DNA of 64,000 nt from Pseudomonas kribbensis (GCF_003352185.1 NZ_CP029608.1:4692501-4756500), one strand, 5' to 3'. Numbered from the stretch's first letter, positions 15,004-25,266 are shown. Program-made: numbers and translations. The notes: generated by a model not told the origin, from the letters alone.

Positions 15004-15547
15004 GCTTCACCCATTCCACAAAATGATCAGCAGCCACCGCCAACTCGCCAGAATTGTCGAGCTGGAACACAGGCCTGCTGATTGACCTCCTTTCATGGAA
15101 CAAGGCGTTACGAGCAAGCCTGGCATTGATTTGCTCAAGCGTCTCTCGCCCACGCTTAAGCAGACGCTCCCGCAACACCTCTTCCCTGACTGTCAACAAA
15201 ACCGGCAACAGCGTCGGATAATCCTCCAGCGCTTGCCGCAGATTCGCGCGCGATCCGTTTACCAATACGTGACGCCCGGTTTTCAGCCGCTGGTCCATTT
15301 CAGCAGGAATACCATAGGAGAGTCCGTTCGCCTGCCATGACAATGAAAATTCACCGGCGCGTCGGCGTCGATCAAACTCCTCAGGAGTGACACTGAGCGC
15401 ATCCTCCCCCACAGATTCCGCCGACCGAGTAATGACGCGGCGCATGACCTCACAATCCAGCAGACGCAAACGCTCACGCACAGCCTCGATGAGACTGTCC
15501 TTGCCCGAGCCAGATGGCCCCATCAGATAAATAAGCTTGCCATCCAT
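14978..15547 (-). CDS. phnN: Ribose 1,5-bisphosphate phosphokinase PhnN
   Basis: PhnN phosphorylates ribose 1,5-bisphosphate to PRPP, the last step in recycling the ribose moiety of phosphonate breakdown. The protein is 189 residues from the ATG giving MDGKLIYLMGPSGSGKDS, the normal family length. The P-loop is GPSGSGKDS. A guanylate-kinase-like body follows (RRVITRSAES, LSWQANGLSYGIP). The frame is open a further 34 codons upstream without homology, so the shorter start is used. No other phn gene is present, so here it may serve salvage of ribose bisphosphate generally. Confidence 0.88.
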   Translation of the reverse strand: MDGKLIYLMGPSGSGKDSLIEAVRERLRLLDCEVMRRVITRSAESVGEDALSVTPEEFDRRRRAGEFSLSWQANGLSYGIPAEMDQRLKTGRHVLVNGSRANLRQALEDYPTLLPVLLTVREEVLRERLLKRGRETLEQINARLARNALFHERRSISRPVFQLDNSGELAVAADHFVEWVKLNVVPDQI

Positions 15548-15936
15548 CCTGAAAACGCCCCCGAGCAGGTGTACGCCCCTAGTAAATCGGCCATTTGCCA
15601 CTATCCTGTACAAGGTAAGGAACAAGGATTCTAGCCGCATAGCATGCACGGTCTGACGCCTTCGGGCATCAGTTCCTGCACATCAGGACGCGGTCAGCGA
15701 TACGGGCCGACGCATTCTTTTCAAACCAGTCCGCATTTCTGATAATTGGTGCTGGCATTACGCCTTTACCCGGATCAATATTTGTCACAGAATTGACGCC
15801 AATGATCTGGCAATTTTGAGGCATGATGCGAGCCTCTTAACAATTCAGGTTGAACCATTTGGCGCGGATGCTTGTCCTACGACTCATCCTGCGGCCAATC
15901 CCGAGAACCGCTCCCCTGAACTAACCGGTTAAATAT
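15548..15936. other. Intergenic region, phnN/amrZ divergent promoters
   Basis: These 389 bases hold no supported gene. They should contain the promoters of phnN (leftward) and amrZ (rightward). AmrZ is known to repress its own gene, and GGCAATTTT- and GGCATGATGCG-like sequences near 15812-15833 could be its operator, but I cannot assign a site with confidence. Confidence 0.4.
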
Positions 15937-16263
15937 ATGCGCCCATTGAAACAGGCAATTTATTCCAGCCGTACGGCTGACAAGTTCGTCGTACGCCTGC
16001 CAGACGGAATGCGTGAACGCATTGCCGAGGTGGCTCGCAATCATCATCGCAGCATGAACTCCGAGATCATTGCGCGCCTTGAGCAGAGTCTTATTCAGGA
16101 AGGCGCACTGGGCGAAGAGCTGAGCATGCGCCTCGACAGCCCGGAGCTTTCGCTGCACGAACGCGAGTTGCTGCAACGCTTCCGTCAACTCTCCCATCGC
16201 CAGCAGAACGCACTGGTTTCTCTGATCGCCCACGACGCCGAAATGGCCGCAGACGCATCCTGA
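15937..16263 (+). CDS. amrZ: Ribbon-helix-helix transcription factor AmrZ
   Basis: AmrZ (AlgZ) is a global regulator of alginate, cyclic-di-GMP, flagella and biofilm genes in pseudomonads. At 108 residues it matches the family length. The extended N-terminus precedes the Arc-type fold: strand [10 protein letters not shown], helices [25 protein letters not shown]. The C-terminal tetramerisation region follows ([26 protein letters not shown]). It is monocistronic, ending in a strong terminator. Confidence 0.95.
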   Translation: MRPLKQAIYSSRTADKFVVRLPDGMRERIAEVARNHHRSMNSEIIARLEQSLIQEGALGEELSMRLDSPELSLHERELLQRFRQLSHRQQNALVSLIAHDAEMAADAS

Positions 16264-16281
16264 GTCAAATCGAATATCTCA

Positions 16282-16308
16282 AGCCAGCATGAATGCTGGC
16301 TTTTTTTT
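16282..16308 (+). terminator. Intrinsic terminator of amrZ
   Basis: Stem AGCCAGCAT/ATGCTGGCT is followed by a run of eight T. It lies about 20 bases after the amrZ stop. Confidence 0.9.
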
Positions 16309-16336
16309 GCCCGCAATCCGGGATTTCAAGGACGAA

Positions 16337-16362
16337 AAAAAGCCCGCCAATTGGCGGGCTGT
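16337..16362 (-). terminator. Intrinsic terminator of mgtE
   Basis: The stem AGCCCGCC/GGCGGGCT around AATT is followed on the minus strand by a run of T (A7 on the plus strand at about 16335-16341). It lies just past the mgtE stop. Confidence 0.85.
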
Positions 16363-16376
16363 TTCGATACAGGAGA

Positions 16377-17819
16377 TCAGAGCAGGAAAATCGTCGCCAA
16401 CCCCAGGAAGATGAAGAAGCCACCACTATCGGTCATGGCGGTAATCATCACGCTGGCCCCCATTGCCGGGTCTCGCCCCATCTTGGCCAACGTCATCGGG
16501 ATCAACACCCCCATTAAAGCCGCCAGCAACAGGTTGAGCGTCATCGCTGCCGTCATCACCACACCAAGCGACCAACTGCCGTAGAGCATGTAAGCCACTA
16601 CACCGATCACTCCACCCCAGACCAGGCCGTTGATCAACGCAACGGCGAGCTCCTTGCGCATCAGACGCGAAGTATTACCCGTGCTGACCTGATCGAGCGC
16701 CATGGCGCGAACGATCATGGTGATCGTCTGGTTGCCGGAGTTACCGCCGATACCCGCCACAATCGGCATCAGGGCCGCCAACGCGACCAGCTTCTCGATC
16801 GAACCCTCGAACAGGCCGATCACCCGCGACGCGACGAACGCCGTGATCAGGTTGATCGCCAGCCACGCCCAACGGTTGCGCAGGGATTTCCAGACGGAAG
16901 CGAAAATATCTTCCTCTTCCCGCAGACCCGCCATGTTGAGGACTTCGCTTTCGCTCTCCTCACGAATCAGGTCGACCATTTCGTCGATGGTCAGACGGCC
17001 GATCAGCTTGCCGTTCTTGTCGACCACCGGTGCCGAGATCAAGTCGTAACGCTCGAATGCCTGAGCGGCGTCGTAGGCATCTTCGTCCGGGTGGAAACTC
17101 ACCGGATCGCTGGCCATGACTTCGGAAACCTGTTTCTCCGGATCATTGACCAGCAATCGCTTGATCGGCAGTACGCCCTTGAGCACGCCGTCGTAATCGA
17201 CCACGAACAGTTTGTCGGTATGGCCCGGCAGCTCTTTGAGGCGGCGCAGGTAACGCAGGACCACTTCGAGACTGACATCCTCACGGATCGTCACCATCTC
17301 GAAGTCCATCAGCGCACCGACCTGCTCCTCGTCGTAGGAGAGAGCCGAACGCACGCGCTCGCGTTGCTGCTGATCCAGAGTCTCCATCAGCTCATGGACG
17401 ACGTCTCGCGGCAGCTCGGAGGCCAGGTCAGCAAGTTCGTCGGCATCCATGTCCTTGGCAGCAGCCAGGAGCTCGTGATCGTCCATGTCGGCGATCAGCG
17501 TTTCACGGACGGAGTCGGATACTTCGAGAAGAATGTCGCCGTCGCGATCAGCCTTGACCAACTGCCAGAGCGTCAGACGATCGTCCAGCGGCAGGGCTTC
17601 AAGAATGTAGGCAACGTCGGCGGAGTGCAGATCATCGAGCTTGCGTTGCAGCTCGACGAGATTTTGCCGGTGGACCAGGTTCTCGACCCGATCATGATGT
17701 GCGCCTTCCTGGCGGTGAGTCAGGTCTTCGACGACCCGCTGGCGCTGCAGCAGCTCAACGACCTGAGCCAGGCGATCCTGCAGGCTTTCCTGTGTTTTCT
17801 TTACTTCGATTTCGGACAT
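16377..17819 (-). CDS. mgtE: Magnesium transporter MgtE
   Basis: This inner-membrane Mg2+ channel has 480 residues from the ATG giving MSEIEVKK. Domain order fits the family: an N-terminal superhelical domain (about 25-150); tandem CBS domains (about 155-275; DKLFVVDYDGVLKGVLPI and APVVDKNGKLIGRLTIDE); a plug helix; and a C-terminal five-helix membrane domain with the conserved PIVAGIGGNSGNQT. It is transcribed alone. Cytosolic Mg2+ sensing by the N and CBS domains gates the pore in known members. Confidence 0.95.
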   Translation of the reverse strand: MSEIEVKKTQESLQDRLAQVVELLQRQRVVEDLTHRQEGAHHDRVENLVHRQNLVELQRKLDDLHSADVAYILEALPLDDRLTLWQLVKADRDGDILLEVSDSVRETLIADMDDHELLAAAKDMDADELADLASELPRDVVHELMETLDQQQRERVRSALSYDEEQVGALMDFEMVTIREDVSLEVVLRYLRRLKELPGHTDKLFVVDYDGVLKGVLPIKRLLVNDPEKQVSEVMASDPVSFHPDEDAYDAAQAFERYDLISAPVVDKNGKLIGRLTIDEMVDLIREESESEVLNMAGLREEEDIFASVWKSLRNRWAWLAINLITAFVASRVIGLFEGSIEKLVALAALMPIVAGIGGNSGNQTITMIVRAMALDQVSTGNTSRLMRKELAVALINGLVWGGVIGVVAYMLYGSWSLGVVMTAAMTLNLLLAALMGVLIPMTLAKMGRDPAMGASVMITAMTDSGGFFIFLGLATIFLL

Positions 17820-18138
17820 AGGCGAACTCCACTCCCAGCAGCGGGGCACGCCGGAAGGATCAATCAGTCAATTCATGATTGGTAAAACGGGGTACTGAGT
17901 AACTACTGGGTAAGTCCATGGAGGTTTTCCATAAGCCCCGGCGGGGCTGACGGGCGCAATGATACACCGCCTGACGGTTTTAAACGTTAAAAATCTAGGC
18001 TGAAACAAGCGCTTGCGAGACAAAGCTGAGCGCTGTCCTGACTCTTCAGACTCCGACGACTCATCCTGAAAAGAAAACACACCGGCAGCGAAAAAACTGC
18101 CGACTACGCTTGAAAGGGATCGTCATGGAGGACGCCGA
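17820..18138. other. Intergenic region upstream of mgtE
   Basis: I see no supported gene. A GC-rich inverted repeat (AGCCCCGGCGGGGCT, about 17934-17948) lies 115 bases upstream of mgtE and would be within its leader. I found no recognisable riboswitch consensus. Confidence 0.35.
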
Positions 18139-18657
18139 ATGCCATCGAAAACATCCCGACTCATGCTGACCACCCTGCTCTGCCTCCCGTCCACAGGGAA
18201 CACAACGACACTTCACCGCTGCGAAGCTGCCGACGGTAGTCTCACATTCACGACGCTGAGTTGCGCCAACAATGAGCGCCTTTTACTTCAGGAGGTACGC
18301 CCCTACTCGCCCGGCTCGACAGTGGCACTGATACCCGAAGCCCGACACGAAGAAATATCCGGTATGAATATCAGAAAGCGAGAAATGGCCGTCGTAGGCC
18401 GGACACAAGACAAATGCGGAGATCTGATCGACGCGCGACAGAAGCGCGAAGCAATCATCAATCAACGAATCATCGCCGGCATGAGCCAACAGGATGTTGA
18501 AAGCGCTCTGGGAAAGCCTGACAAGATCAGCATCCGCAATTCGGCAACGACTTATCGTTACGACCTCAAGCGAGGCCGCAGTGCTCAGGTCAATTTTGAT
18601 GAGAAAGGATGCGTGACAGGAAAACTCAAATCCCGGACAGCAAAAAGCCCGCGTTAA
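18139..18657 (+). CDS. Secreted DUF4124-like protein
   Basis: The product is 172 residues. The N-terminal hydrophobic segment (LMLTTLLCLPSTG) suggests export. It is followed by a DUF4124-like segment with paired cysteines: LHRCEAADGSLTF and TTLSCANNERL. The C-terminal part (MSQQDVESALGKPDKI, then YRYDLKRG) resembles the small beta fold of SmpA/OmlA-type envelope proteins. The role is unknown and probably periplasmic. The terminator overlaps its last codons. Confidence 0.65.
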   Translation: MPSKTSRLMLTTLLCLPSTGNTTTLHRCEAADGSLTFTTLSCANNERLLLQEVRPYSPGSTVALIPEARHEEISGMNIRKREMAVVGRTQDKCGDLIDARQKREAIINQRIIAGMSQQDVESALGKPDKISIRNSATTYRYDLKRGRSAQVNFDEKGCVTGKLKSRTAKSPR

Positions 18658-18670
18658 ACGCGGGCTTTTT
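18642..18670 (+). terminator. Intrinsic terminator
   Basis: Perfect stem AAAAAGCCCGCG/CGCGGGCTTTTT with a 5-base loop. The left arm lies within the end of the preceding gene. It works both ways and separates that gene from the convergent tRNA cluster. Confidence 0.88.
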
Positions 18671-18676
18671 GGTATA

Positions 18677-18753
18677 TGGTGCACTCGACAGGATTCGAAC
18701 CTGTGACCGCTCGGTTCGTAGCCGAGTACTCTATCCAGCTGAGCTACGAGTGC
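18677..18753 (-). tRNA. tRNA-Arg(ACG), copy 1
   Basis: A 77-nt tRNA with encoded CCA. Anticodon stem CTCGG encloses loop CTACGAA, giving anticodon ACG (wobble A becomes inosine, reading CGU/CGC/CGA). It is the most downstream of three near-identical copies. Confidence 0.95.
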
Positions 18754-18825
18754 AATTTGTGTTTTTAGACCAGACCACAACTGGTTGAAGCCAAGTTATT
18801 TACATTGCTGCAACTAACTCTTAAA

Positions 18826-18902
18826 TGGTGCACTCGACAGGATTCGAACCTGTGACCGCTCGGTTCGTAGCCGAGTACTCTATCCAGCTGAGCTACGAGT
18901 GC
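18826..18902 (-). tRNA. tRNA-Arg(ACG), copy 2
   Basis: Sequence appears identical to copy 1: 77 nt, encoded CCA, anticodon ACG. It is the middle copy of the tandem array. Confidence 0.95.
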
Positions 18903-18974
18903 ATTTGTGTTTGTTAGACCAGATCACACCTGGTTGAAGCCGAGTCATTTACATTGCTGCAATTGACTCTTAAA

Positions 18975-19051
18975 TGGTGCACTCGACAGGATTCGAACCT
19001 GTGACCGCTCGGTTCGTAGCCGAGTACTCTATCCAGCTGAGCTACGAGTGC
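18975..19051 (-). tRNA. tRNA-Arg(ACG), copy 3
   Basis: Sequence appears identical to copies 1 and 2. It is first of the three in transcription order, 107 bases downstream of tRNA-Ser. Confidence 0.95.
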
Positions 19052-19158
19052 ATTTGTTGCGCCGCATTATAGCCCGTCTAATCTCTATTCCAACCACTTT
19101 TTCTATTAATTTCAACAACTTACAGAAAAAGCCAGATTACAACGTACTAAGCAAATAA

Positions 19159-19249
19159 TGGCGGAGAACGGGGGATTCGAACCCCCGACACCCTTGTGAG
19201 GTGTACTCCCTTAGCAGGGGAGCGCCTTCGGCCACTCGGCCAGCTCTCC
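19159..19249 (-). tRNA. tRNA-Ser(GCT)
   Basis: A 91-nt class II tRNA with a long variable arm and encoded CCA. Acceptor GGAGAGC pairs with GTTCTCC. Anticodon stem CTCCC encloses loop CTGCTAA, giving anticodon GCT (reads AGC/AGU). It sits between rsmA and the tRNA-Arg array, probably all one transcript. Confidence 0.95.
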
Positions 19250-19311
19250 GCAACACGGGGCGTATCTTAACCAACCTTTTCCCCGTTTGCAAACATAAAA
19301 ATCAATAAAAA

Positions 19312-19500
19312 TTAATGACTTGGTTCTTCGTCCTTCTCTTTCTTTATACGCAGGTAGATTTCCTCACGGTGCACGGCGACCTCTTTCGGGGCATTGACGC
19401 CGATACGCACTTGATTTCCTTTGACGCCGAGCACGGTCACGGTGATTTCGCCATCACCGATAATCAGGCTTTCTGCGCACCGACGAGTCAGAATCAGCAT
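19312..19500 (-). CDS. rsmA: Carbon storage regulator CsrA/RsmA
   Basis: This 62-residue RNA-binding translational repressor of the Gac/Rsm cascade binds GGA motifs near ribosome binding sites and is titrated by RsmX/Y/Z-type RNAs. Conserved CsrA features are the start MLILTRR, the [16 protein letters not shown] core and the RNA-binding Arg44 (in VHREEI). It lies downstream of lysC and upstream of tRNA-Ser, as in other pseudomonads. Confidence 0.96.
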   Translation of the reverse strand: MLILTRRCAESLIIGDGEITVTVLGVKGNQVRIGVNAPKEVAVHREEIYLRIKKEKDEEPSH

Positions 19501-19650
19501 ACCTTTCTCCTCACGCGAATCATTTCAGGGACAACAGTCTGCAAAAAAAAGGCACCCGACCTACAACCGGAGCGATCGTAGCCCTACATGCCTGAGTATT
19601 GACCAGCGCGAGCAAAAGAACAGTTCAGGGCTCGCGCCATTCAAAAAATA

Positions 19651-19675
19651 AAGGGCGCGGTCAGACCGCGCCCTT
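19651..19675. terminator. Terminator after lysC
   Basis: A perfect inverted repeat AAGGGCGCGGTC/GACCGCGCCCTT lies 12 bases beyond the lysC stop. The T tract on the minus strand is modest, so some readthrough into rsmA is plausible. Confidence 0.7.
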
Positions 19676-19687
19676 CATTGACCAGGA

Positions 19688-20929
19688 TTACTCGCCCTGA
19701 CGGGCTGGAGCATCCAGTTCGAAAGCCGTGTGCAGGGCGCGCACGGCCAGTTCCAGGTATTTCTCTTCGATCACGACGGAAACCTTGATTTCCGAAGTCG
19801 AGATCATCTGGATGTTGATACTTTCCTTCGCCAGGGATTCGAACATGCGGCTGGCCACGCCTGCGTGGGAACGCATGCCGACGCCGACGATCGAGACCTT
19901 GGCGATCTTGGTGTCGCCGACGACTTCACGGGCACCGATCTCGCGAGCGGTGTTTTCCAGCACGGTCTGCGCGGACTGGTAGTCGTTGCGGTGCACGGTG
20001 AAGGTGAAGTCGGTGGTGTTATCGTGCGCGACGTTCTGCACGATCATGTCGACTTCGATGTTCGCGGCACTGATCGGACCGAGAATCTTGAACGCCACGC
20101 CCGGGGTGTCTGGCACGCCACGGATGGTCAGCTTGGCTTCATCGCGGTTGAAAGCGATGCCGGAAATGATCGGCTGTTCCATGGTTTCCTCTTCATCAAT
20201 AGTAATGAGGGTGCCCGGACCCTCCTTGAAGCTGTGCAGTACGCGCAGCGGAACGTTGTACTTGCCGGCGAACTCCACGGCACGGATCTGCAGCACCTTG
20301 GAACCGAGACTGGCCATTTCCAGCATCTCTTCGAAGGTGATCTTGTCCAGACGCTGAGCAACCGATACCACACGCGGGTCAGTGGTATAGACACCATCGA
20401 CGTCGGTGTAGATCTGGCACTCGTCAGCCTTCAACGCAGCGGCCAGCGCGACGCCGGTAGTGTCGGAACCGCCACGCCCCAGGGTCGTGATGTTGCCGTG
20501 CTCGTCGACGCCCTGGAAACCGGCGACCACAACCACACGGCCAGCCTTCAGGTCACCGCGAATCTTCTGGTCATCAATCTGCAAGATACGCGCTTTATTG
20601 TGCGCACTGTCCGTCAGGATCCGCACCTGGTTGCCGGTGTACGACACCGCCGGCACACCGCGCTTGATCAGCGCCATGGCCAACAGGGCGATCGTCACCT
20701 GCTCACCGGTGGAGACGATCACGTCCAGCTCCCGCGGAACCGGTTGATCTTCGCCACTGATTTGCTTGGCCAGATCGATCAGACGGTTGGTTTCGCCGCT
20801 CATTGCAGACAGCACAACCACCAGGTCATCGCCGGCATCGCGGAATTTCTTAACCTTGTCGGCGACCTGCTCGATTCTCTCGACAGTGCCGACCGAGGTG
20901 CCTCCAAATTTCTGTACGATCAAAGCCAT
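19688..20929 (-). CDS. lysC: Aspartate kinase LysC
   Basis: Catalyses ATP-dependent phosphorylation of aspartate, the first step to Lys, Thr, Met and diaminopimelate. The product is 413 residues from the ATG giving MALIVQKFGGTSVG, which carries the conserved KFGGTSVG of the amino-acid kinase fold. GRGGSDTTGVALAAAL is the nucleotide-binding segment. Two C-terminal ACT domains (about 265-405) confer feedback inhibition. The in-frame extension to 20950 has no homology. It is downstream of alaS, separated by about 90 bases. Confidence 0.96.
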   Translation of the reverse strand: MALIVQKFGGTSVGTVERIEQVADKVKKFRDAGDDLVVVLSAMSGETNRLIDLAKQISGEDQPVPRELDVIVSTGEQVTIALLAMALIKRGVPAVSYTGNQVRILTDSAHNKARILQIDDQKIRGDLKAGRVVVVAGFQGVDEHGNITTLGRGGSDTTGVALAAALKADECQIYTDVDGVYTTDPRVVSVAQRLDKITFEEMLEMASLGSKVLQIRAVEFAGKYNVPLRVLHSFKEGPGTLITIDEEETMEQPIISGIAFNRDEAKLTIRGVPDTPGVAFKILGPISAANIEVDMIVQNVAHDNTTDFTFTVHRNDYQSAQTVLENTAREIGAREVVGDTKIAKVSIVGVGMRSHAGVASRMFESLAKESINIQMISTSEIKVSVVIEEKYLELAVRALHTAFELDAPARQGE

Positions 20930-21019
20930 TTCAAAGCCGCCTCTGCCCATGAAGGGCGCCCAATAATCACTCGAACAGCCGCCGGGCCCGCCACTAGACT
21001 GCGGGCCCGACAGACCGTC

Positions 21020-23644
21020 TTATAAACCCTGCTCGACGAATGGAACGGTCAGCGCCAGTGCGCTATCCAGTGCGCCGGCGTCGACACCGCCGCCCTGCGC
21101 CATGTCCGGACGACCACCGCCCTTCCCGCCTACCGCCGCAGCAGCCTGTTTCATCAAATCACCGGCTTTGAGTTGGCCAGTCAGGTCCTTGGTCACGCCT
21201 GCAACCAGTACGACCTTTTCCTCATGGACACTGCCGAGCAGGATCACTGCGCGGCCGAGTTTGTTTTTCAGCTGATCGACCAGCGCCAGCAGCGCCTTGC
21301 CGTCCTGACCATCCAGACGCACGGCCAGAACCTTCACACCCTTGACGTCCACAGCCGAAGCCGACAGATCGTCGCCGGCGGCAGCAGCGGCCTTGGCCTG
21401 CAACTGCTCGAGCTGCTTCTCCAGCGCGCGGTTGCGCTCCAGTACAGCCGACAGCTTGTCGATCAGGTTTTCGCGGCTGCCCTTGACCAGGCTGGCCGCT
21501 TCCTTGAGTTGTTCTTCAGCAGCGTTCAAGTAAGCCAGTGCCGCAGCGCCGGTGACCGCTTCGATACGACGCACGCCCGATGCCACACCGCCTTCGCTGA
21601 TGATTTTCAGCAGGCCGATGTCGCCGGTACGGTTGGCGTGGATACCGCCGCACAGCTCGACGGAGAAGTCGCCGCCCATGCTCAGCACGCGCACGTTGTC
21701 GCCGTACTTCTCGCCGAACAGCGCCATGGCGCCTTTCTGCTTGGCGGTTTCGATGTCGGTTTCTTCGGTTTCAACGGCGGAGTTCTTGCGGATCTCGGCG
21801 TTGACGATGTCTTCCAGCGCCTTGATTTGCTCCGGCTTGATCGCTTCAAAGTGACTGAAGTCGAAACGCAGGCGCTGACTGTCGACCAGCGACCCCTTCT
21901 GTTGAACGTGATCGCCCAGCACTTTGCGCAACGCAGCGTGCAGCAAGTGCGTGGCCGAGTGGTTCAGCGAAGTGGCGTGACGCACGTCGGCTTCGACGTG
22001 GGTTTCCACCGGTGCGCCAACAATCAGGCTGCCCGACGCCAGCACACCGTGGTGCAGGAATGCGCCGCCGGTCTTGGTGGTGTCGCGCACGTCGAAACGG
22101 CTGTTGCCGGCCTGCAGGTAACCGCAATCGCCAACCTGGCCGCCGGATTCGGCGTAGAACGGGGTCTGGTTCAGCACCACAACGCCTTCCTGCCCTTCAC
22201 TCAAGACGTCCACGGACTGGCCATCTTTATAGAGAGCCACGACTTTCGCCGAACCGCTGGTGGCGTGGTAGCCGGTGAATTCGGTATCGACATCAACCTT
22301 GACCAGGCTGTTGTAGTCCAGGCCGAAGGAGCTGGCGGAACGTGCACGGACGCGCTGGGCTTCCATTTCACGCTCGAAACCGGCTTCGTCGATGGTCAGG
22401 CTGCGCTCGCGGGCAATGTCCGCGGTCAGGTCCATCGGGAAACCGTAGGTGTCGTAGAGCTTGAACACTACGTCGCCCGGAACCACGTCGCCTTTGAGCT
22501 CGGCCAGATCCTGCTCGAGGATCTTAAGGCCCTGCTCCAGGGTCTTGGCGAATTGCTCTTCTTCGGCTTTCAGTACGCGTTCGATGTGCGCCTGCTGGGA
22601 TTTCAGCTCAGGGAACGCTTCGCCCATCTCGGCCACGAGAGCGGCAACGATCTGGTAGAAGAAGCTGCCCTTGGCACCCAGCTTGTTGCCGTGACGGCAG
22701 GCGCGACGAATGATCCGGCGCAGCACGTAGCCACGGCCTTCGTTGGACGGCAGCACGCCGTCGGCAATCAGGAAGCCGCAGGAACGGATGTGGTCAGCCA
22801 CGACTTTCAAGGACGCCTGATTGTCATTGCTGCAACCGATGGCCTTGGCCGAAGCGGCCAGCAGGCTCTGGAACAGGTCGATTTCATAGTTCGAGTGAAC
22901 GTGCTGCAGCACGGCACTGATCCGCTCCAGGCCCATGCCGGTGTCCACCGACGGCGCTGGCAGCGGGTGCAACACGCCATCGGCGGTGCGGTTGAACTGC
23001 ATGAAAACGTTGTTCCAGATTTCGATGTAACGGTCGCCGTCTTCTTCCGGCGAGCCCGGTGGGCCGCCCCAGATATCGGCGCCGTGATCGTAGAAAATCT
23101 CGGTGCAAGGACCGCACGGGCCGGTATCACCCATGGTCCAGAAGTTGTCGGAGGCGTATGGCGCGCCTTTGTTGTCGCCGATGCGCACCATGCGCTCGGC
23201 CGGCACACCGACTTCCTTGGTCCAGATGTCGTAGGCCTCGTCATCGCTGGCGTAGACGGTGACCCACAGCTTTTCCTTCGGCAGGTTCAGCCATTTTTCG
23301 GAGGTCAGGAAGTTCCAGGCGTAGGTGATGGCATCACGCTTGAAGTAATCGCCGAAGCTGAAGTTACCCAGCATTTCGAAGAAGGTGTGGTGACGGGCGG
23401 TGTAACCGACGTTTTCCAGGTCGTTGTGCTTTCCGCCGGCGCGCACGCATTTCTGGCTGGAGACGGCGCGGGTGTACGCGCGCTTTTCCTGACCCAGGAA
23501 GCAGTCCTTGAACTGGTTCATCCCCGCGTTGGTGAACAGCAGGGTTGGGTCGTTGCCCGGAATCAAAGAGCTGGAGGCTACACGGGTGTGGCCTTGCTCT
23601 TCGAAGAAGCGAAGGAAGGCTTCACGGATTTCTGCGCTTTTCAT
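21020..23644 (-). CDS. alaS: Alanyl-tRNA synthetase
   Basis: This 874-residue class II synthetase charges tRNA-Ala. The catalytic domain begins [10 protein letters not shown] and includes [14 protein letters not shown] and the motif 3 region around [12 protein letters not shown]. The editing domain carries [11 protein letters not shown] (HxxxH) and [13 protein letters not shown] zinc ligands. A C-terminal oligomerisation/C-Ala domain ends in VEQGL. I chose the ATG at 23644; the extra 22 upstream codons lack homology. All hallmark motifs are intact. Confidence 0.97.
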   Translation of the reverse strand: MKSAEIREAFLRFFEEQGHTRVASSSLIPGNDPTLLFTNAGMNQFKDCFLGQEKRAYTRAVSSQKCVRAGGKHNDLENVGYTARHHTFFEMLGNFSFGDYFKRDAITYAWNFLTSEKWLNLPKEKLWVTVYASDDEAYDIWTKEVGVPAERMVRIGDNKGAPYASDNFWTMGDTGPCGPCTEIFYDHGADIWGGPPGSPEEDGDRYIEIWNNVFMQFNRTADGVLHPLPAPSVDTGMGLERISAVLQHVHSNYEIDLFQSLLAASAKAIGCSNDNQASLKVVADHIRSCGFLIADGVLPSNEGRGYVLRRIIRRACRHGNKLGAKGSFFYQIVAALVAEMGEAFPELKSQQAHIERVLKAEEEQFAKTLEQGLKILEQDLAELKGDVVPGDVVFKLYDTYGFPMDLTADIARERSLTIDEAGFEREMEAQRVRARSASSFGLDYNSLVKVDVDTEFTGYHATSGSAKVVALYKDGQSVDVLSEGQEGVVVLNQTPFYAESGGQVGDCGYLQAGNSRFDVRDTTKTGGAFLHHGVLASGSLIVGAPVETHVEADVRHATSLNHSATHLLHAALRKVLGDHVQQKGSLVDSQRLRFDFSHFEAIKPEQIKALEDIVNAEIRKNSAVETEETDIETAKQKGAMALFGEKYGDNVRVLSMGGDFSVELCGGIHANRTGDIGLLKIISEGGVASGVRRIEAVTGAAALAYLNAAEEQLKEAASLVKGSRENLIDKLSAVLERNRALEKQLEQLQAKAAAAAGDDLSASAVDVKGVKVLAVRLDGQDGKALLALVDQLKNKLGRAVILLGSVHEEKVVLVAGVTKDLTGQLKAGDLMKQAAAAVGGKGGGRPDMAQGGGVDAGALDSALALTVPFVEQGL

Positions 23645-23790
23645 TAGGTTCTTCCACGGAGGCTGCGGCCAAAGGCCTGTACGAAACGTCAACAGACGAA
23701 ACGACGGCAAAGGGCCGCATTATATCGGCCCTGCGCGCGGGGTACAGCGTGTTTATACGATAGAAACAGTCAATTGAGGGGCTAACGCTG

Positions 23791-24795
23791 TCACTTGCGC
23801 GAAAACTCGACGAATGTCGCGATCACTTGCTCGATTTGCGAGCGATTGACATCCATGTGCGTGACCATCCGCAGACGGGCGGCAGCGCTCAGTTTGATCC
23901 CGCGCTCGGCGGCAAACGCCTTGATCGCCTCGGCACGGTCGCCCATCTGCACGTAAACCATGTTGGTCTGCACCGGTTCGACGGTGAAACCGGCCTTGCG
24001 CAGGCCTTCAGCCAGAAACTGCGCGTTGGCATGGTCATCCGCCAGACGCTCGACGTTGTGATCCAGCGCATATAATCCTGCCGCCGCCAGCAATCCGGCC
24101 TGACGCATGCCGCCGCCGACCATTTTGCGCAGGCGCCGCGCCTTGCCGATCAACTCGGCCGAACCGCAAAGCACCGAGCCGACCGGCGCGCCGAGTCCTT
24201 TGGACAGGCACACCGACACCGAATCGAAGTATTGCGTGATTTCCCGGGCATCAACACCAAGCTTGACGGCGGCGTTGTACAGCCGCGCACCGTCCAGATG
24301 CAGCTGGAGGCCATTGTCCAGAGTAAATTTGCGTGCCCGGGCCAGATACTCCATCGGCAACACCTTGCCCTGCATGGTGTTTTCCAGTGCCAGCAGGCGG
24401 GTGCGGGCGAAGTGGAAGTCGTCAGGCTTGATCGCCGCTGCCACCTGATCCAGGTCCAGCGAACCATCGACCTGCACCTCCAGCGGCTGCGGCTGGATCG
24501 AACCGAGCACTGCTGCGCCGCCACCCTCGTACTTATACGTGTGCGCCTGCTGACCGACGATGTACTCGTCACCGCGCTCGCAATGGGCCATCAAGCCCAG
24601 CAGGTTGCTCATGGTGCCGGTCGGGACGAACAGCGCCGCAGCAAAACCCAGCCGTTTTGCCAGTTCAGTTTCCAGACGATTGACCGTCGGATCTTCGCCA
24701 TACACATCATCACCGGTGGCCGCCGCGGTCATCGCGTCGAGCATGGCGGGAGTCGGTTGGGTGACGGTGTCGCTGCGAAGATCGATAACGCTCAT
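23791..24795 (-). CDS. ltaE: Low-specificity L-threonine aldolase
   Basis: This PLP-dependent enzyme cleaves L-threonine or L-allo-threonine to glycine and acetaldehyde. The protein has 334 residues. It starts [15 protein letters not shown], the family signature. The Schiff-base lysine is in [14 protein letters not shown], and the conserved [13 protein letters not shown] holds the PLP-ring and phosphate contacts. It lies upstream of alaS, as I recall for the P. aeruginosa neighbourhood. Confidence 0.92.
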   Translation of the reverse strand: MSVIDLRSDTVTQPTPAMLDAMTAAATGDDVYGEDPTVNRLETELAKRLGFAAALFVPTGTMSNLLGLMAHCERGDEYIVGQQAHTYKYEGGGAAVLGSIQPQPLEVQVDGSLDLDQVAAAIKPDDFHFARTRLLALENTMQGKVLPMEYLARARKFTLDNGLQLHLDGARLYNAAVKLGVDAREITQYFDSVSVCLSKGLGAPVGSVLCGSAELIGKARRLRKMVGGGMRQAGLLAAAGLYALDHNVERLADDHANAQFLAEGLRKAGFTVEPVQTNMVYVQMGDRAEAIKAFAAERGIKLSAAARLRMVTHMDVNRSQIEQVIATFVEFSRK

Positions 24796-24995
24796 GAACC
24801 TGGCCTCTGGTCAGCAGGGGAAATCCCTTTTCGTAGAGGAATTACTGCGGGCATGGCGCGGATTAATCAACCCTCGCGCAAGGAAAAGTCGTTTCCACGC
24901 TTCGAAAAATCCGATGGCAATCATCACAAAGGCGCAATGCACAGCCCGGCAATCTGTGTTAAAAACGCTGCGCCGCCCGATAAAGGGCGGCGAAA

Positions 24996-25161
24996 CGTTC
25001 TCAGGGCGGGGTGCAATTCCCCACCGGCGGTAATTGCGCGCAATGCGCATAGCCCGCGAGCGCTTGGTGTCAGGCACGGCAAAAACCGTGAACGGCGGCA
25101 AGGTCAGCAGATCCGGTGTGATTCCGGGGCCGACGGTCATAGTCCGGATGAAGAGAGAACG
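24996..25161 (+). promoter_or_regulatory. FMN riboswitch (RFN element)
   Basis: Conserved blocks of the FMN aptamer are in order: CGTTCTCAGGGCGGGGTG, CCACCGGCGGTAAT, AGCCCGCGAGCG, GCAGATCCGGTG, TCCGGGGCCGACGG and AGTCCGGATGAAGAGAGAAC. The closing helix P1 is CGTTCTC (24996-25002) with GAGAACG (25155-25161). It lies about 105 bases upstream of the lumazine synthase gene, so FMN should turn that gene off. Confidence 0.95.
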
Positions 25162-25266
25162 GGATTGACGCCAAAGGGCCGTCCGCCGCGTTCGCGCGAG
25201 CGTGCGTACCCTTGAATCCCTTTCGATTCATAACGCCCTGTTTTTCACACAAACAGGAGTCAGAAC

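Larger units (their letters stand above)
18677..19051 (-). repeat. 149-bp tandem repeat carrying three tRNA-Arg(ACG) genes
   Basis: The three tRNA genes start exactly 149 bases apart, and the spacers (18754-18825 and 18903-18974) are clearly homologous, sharing ACATTGCTGCAA and CTCTTAAATGG. This is a tandem duplication of a tRNA-plus-spacer unit. The tRNA parts look identical while the spacers have begun to diverge. Confidence 0.9.

Noticed and set aside
18677..19051. CRISPR-like regular spacing of repeats
   Set aside because: The repeats are 77-nt tRNA genes with homologous spacers, not short repeats with unique spacers.
21173..23647. 824-codon open frame on + opposite alaS
   Set aside because: It is the antisense shadow of a high-GC essential gene; alaS motifs are intact on the minus strand.
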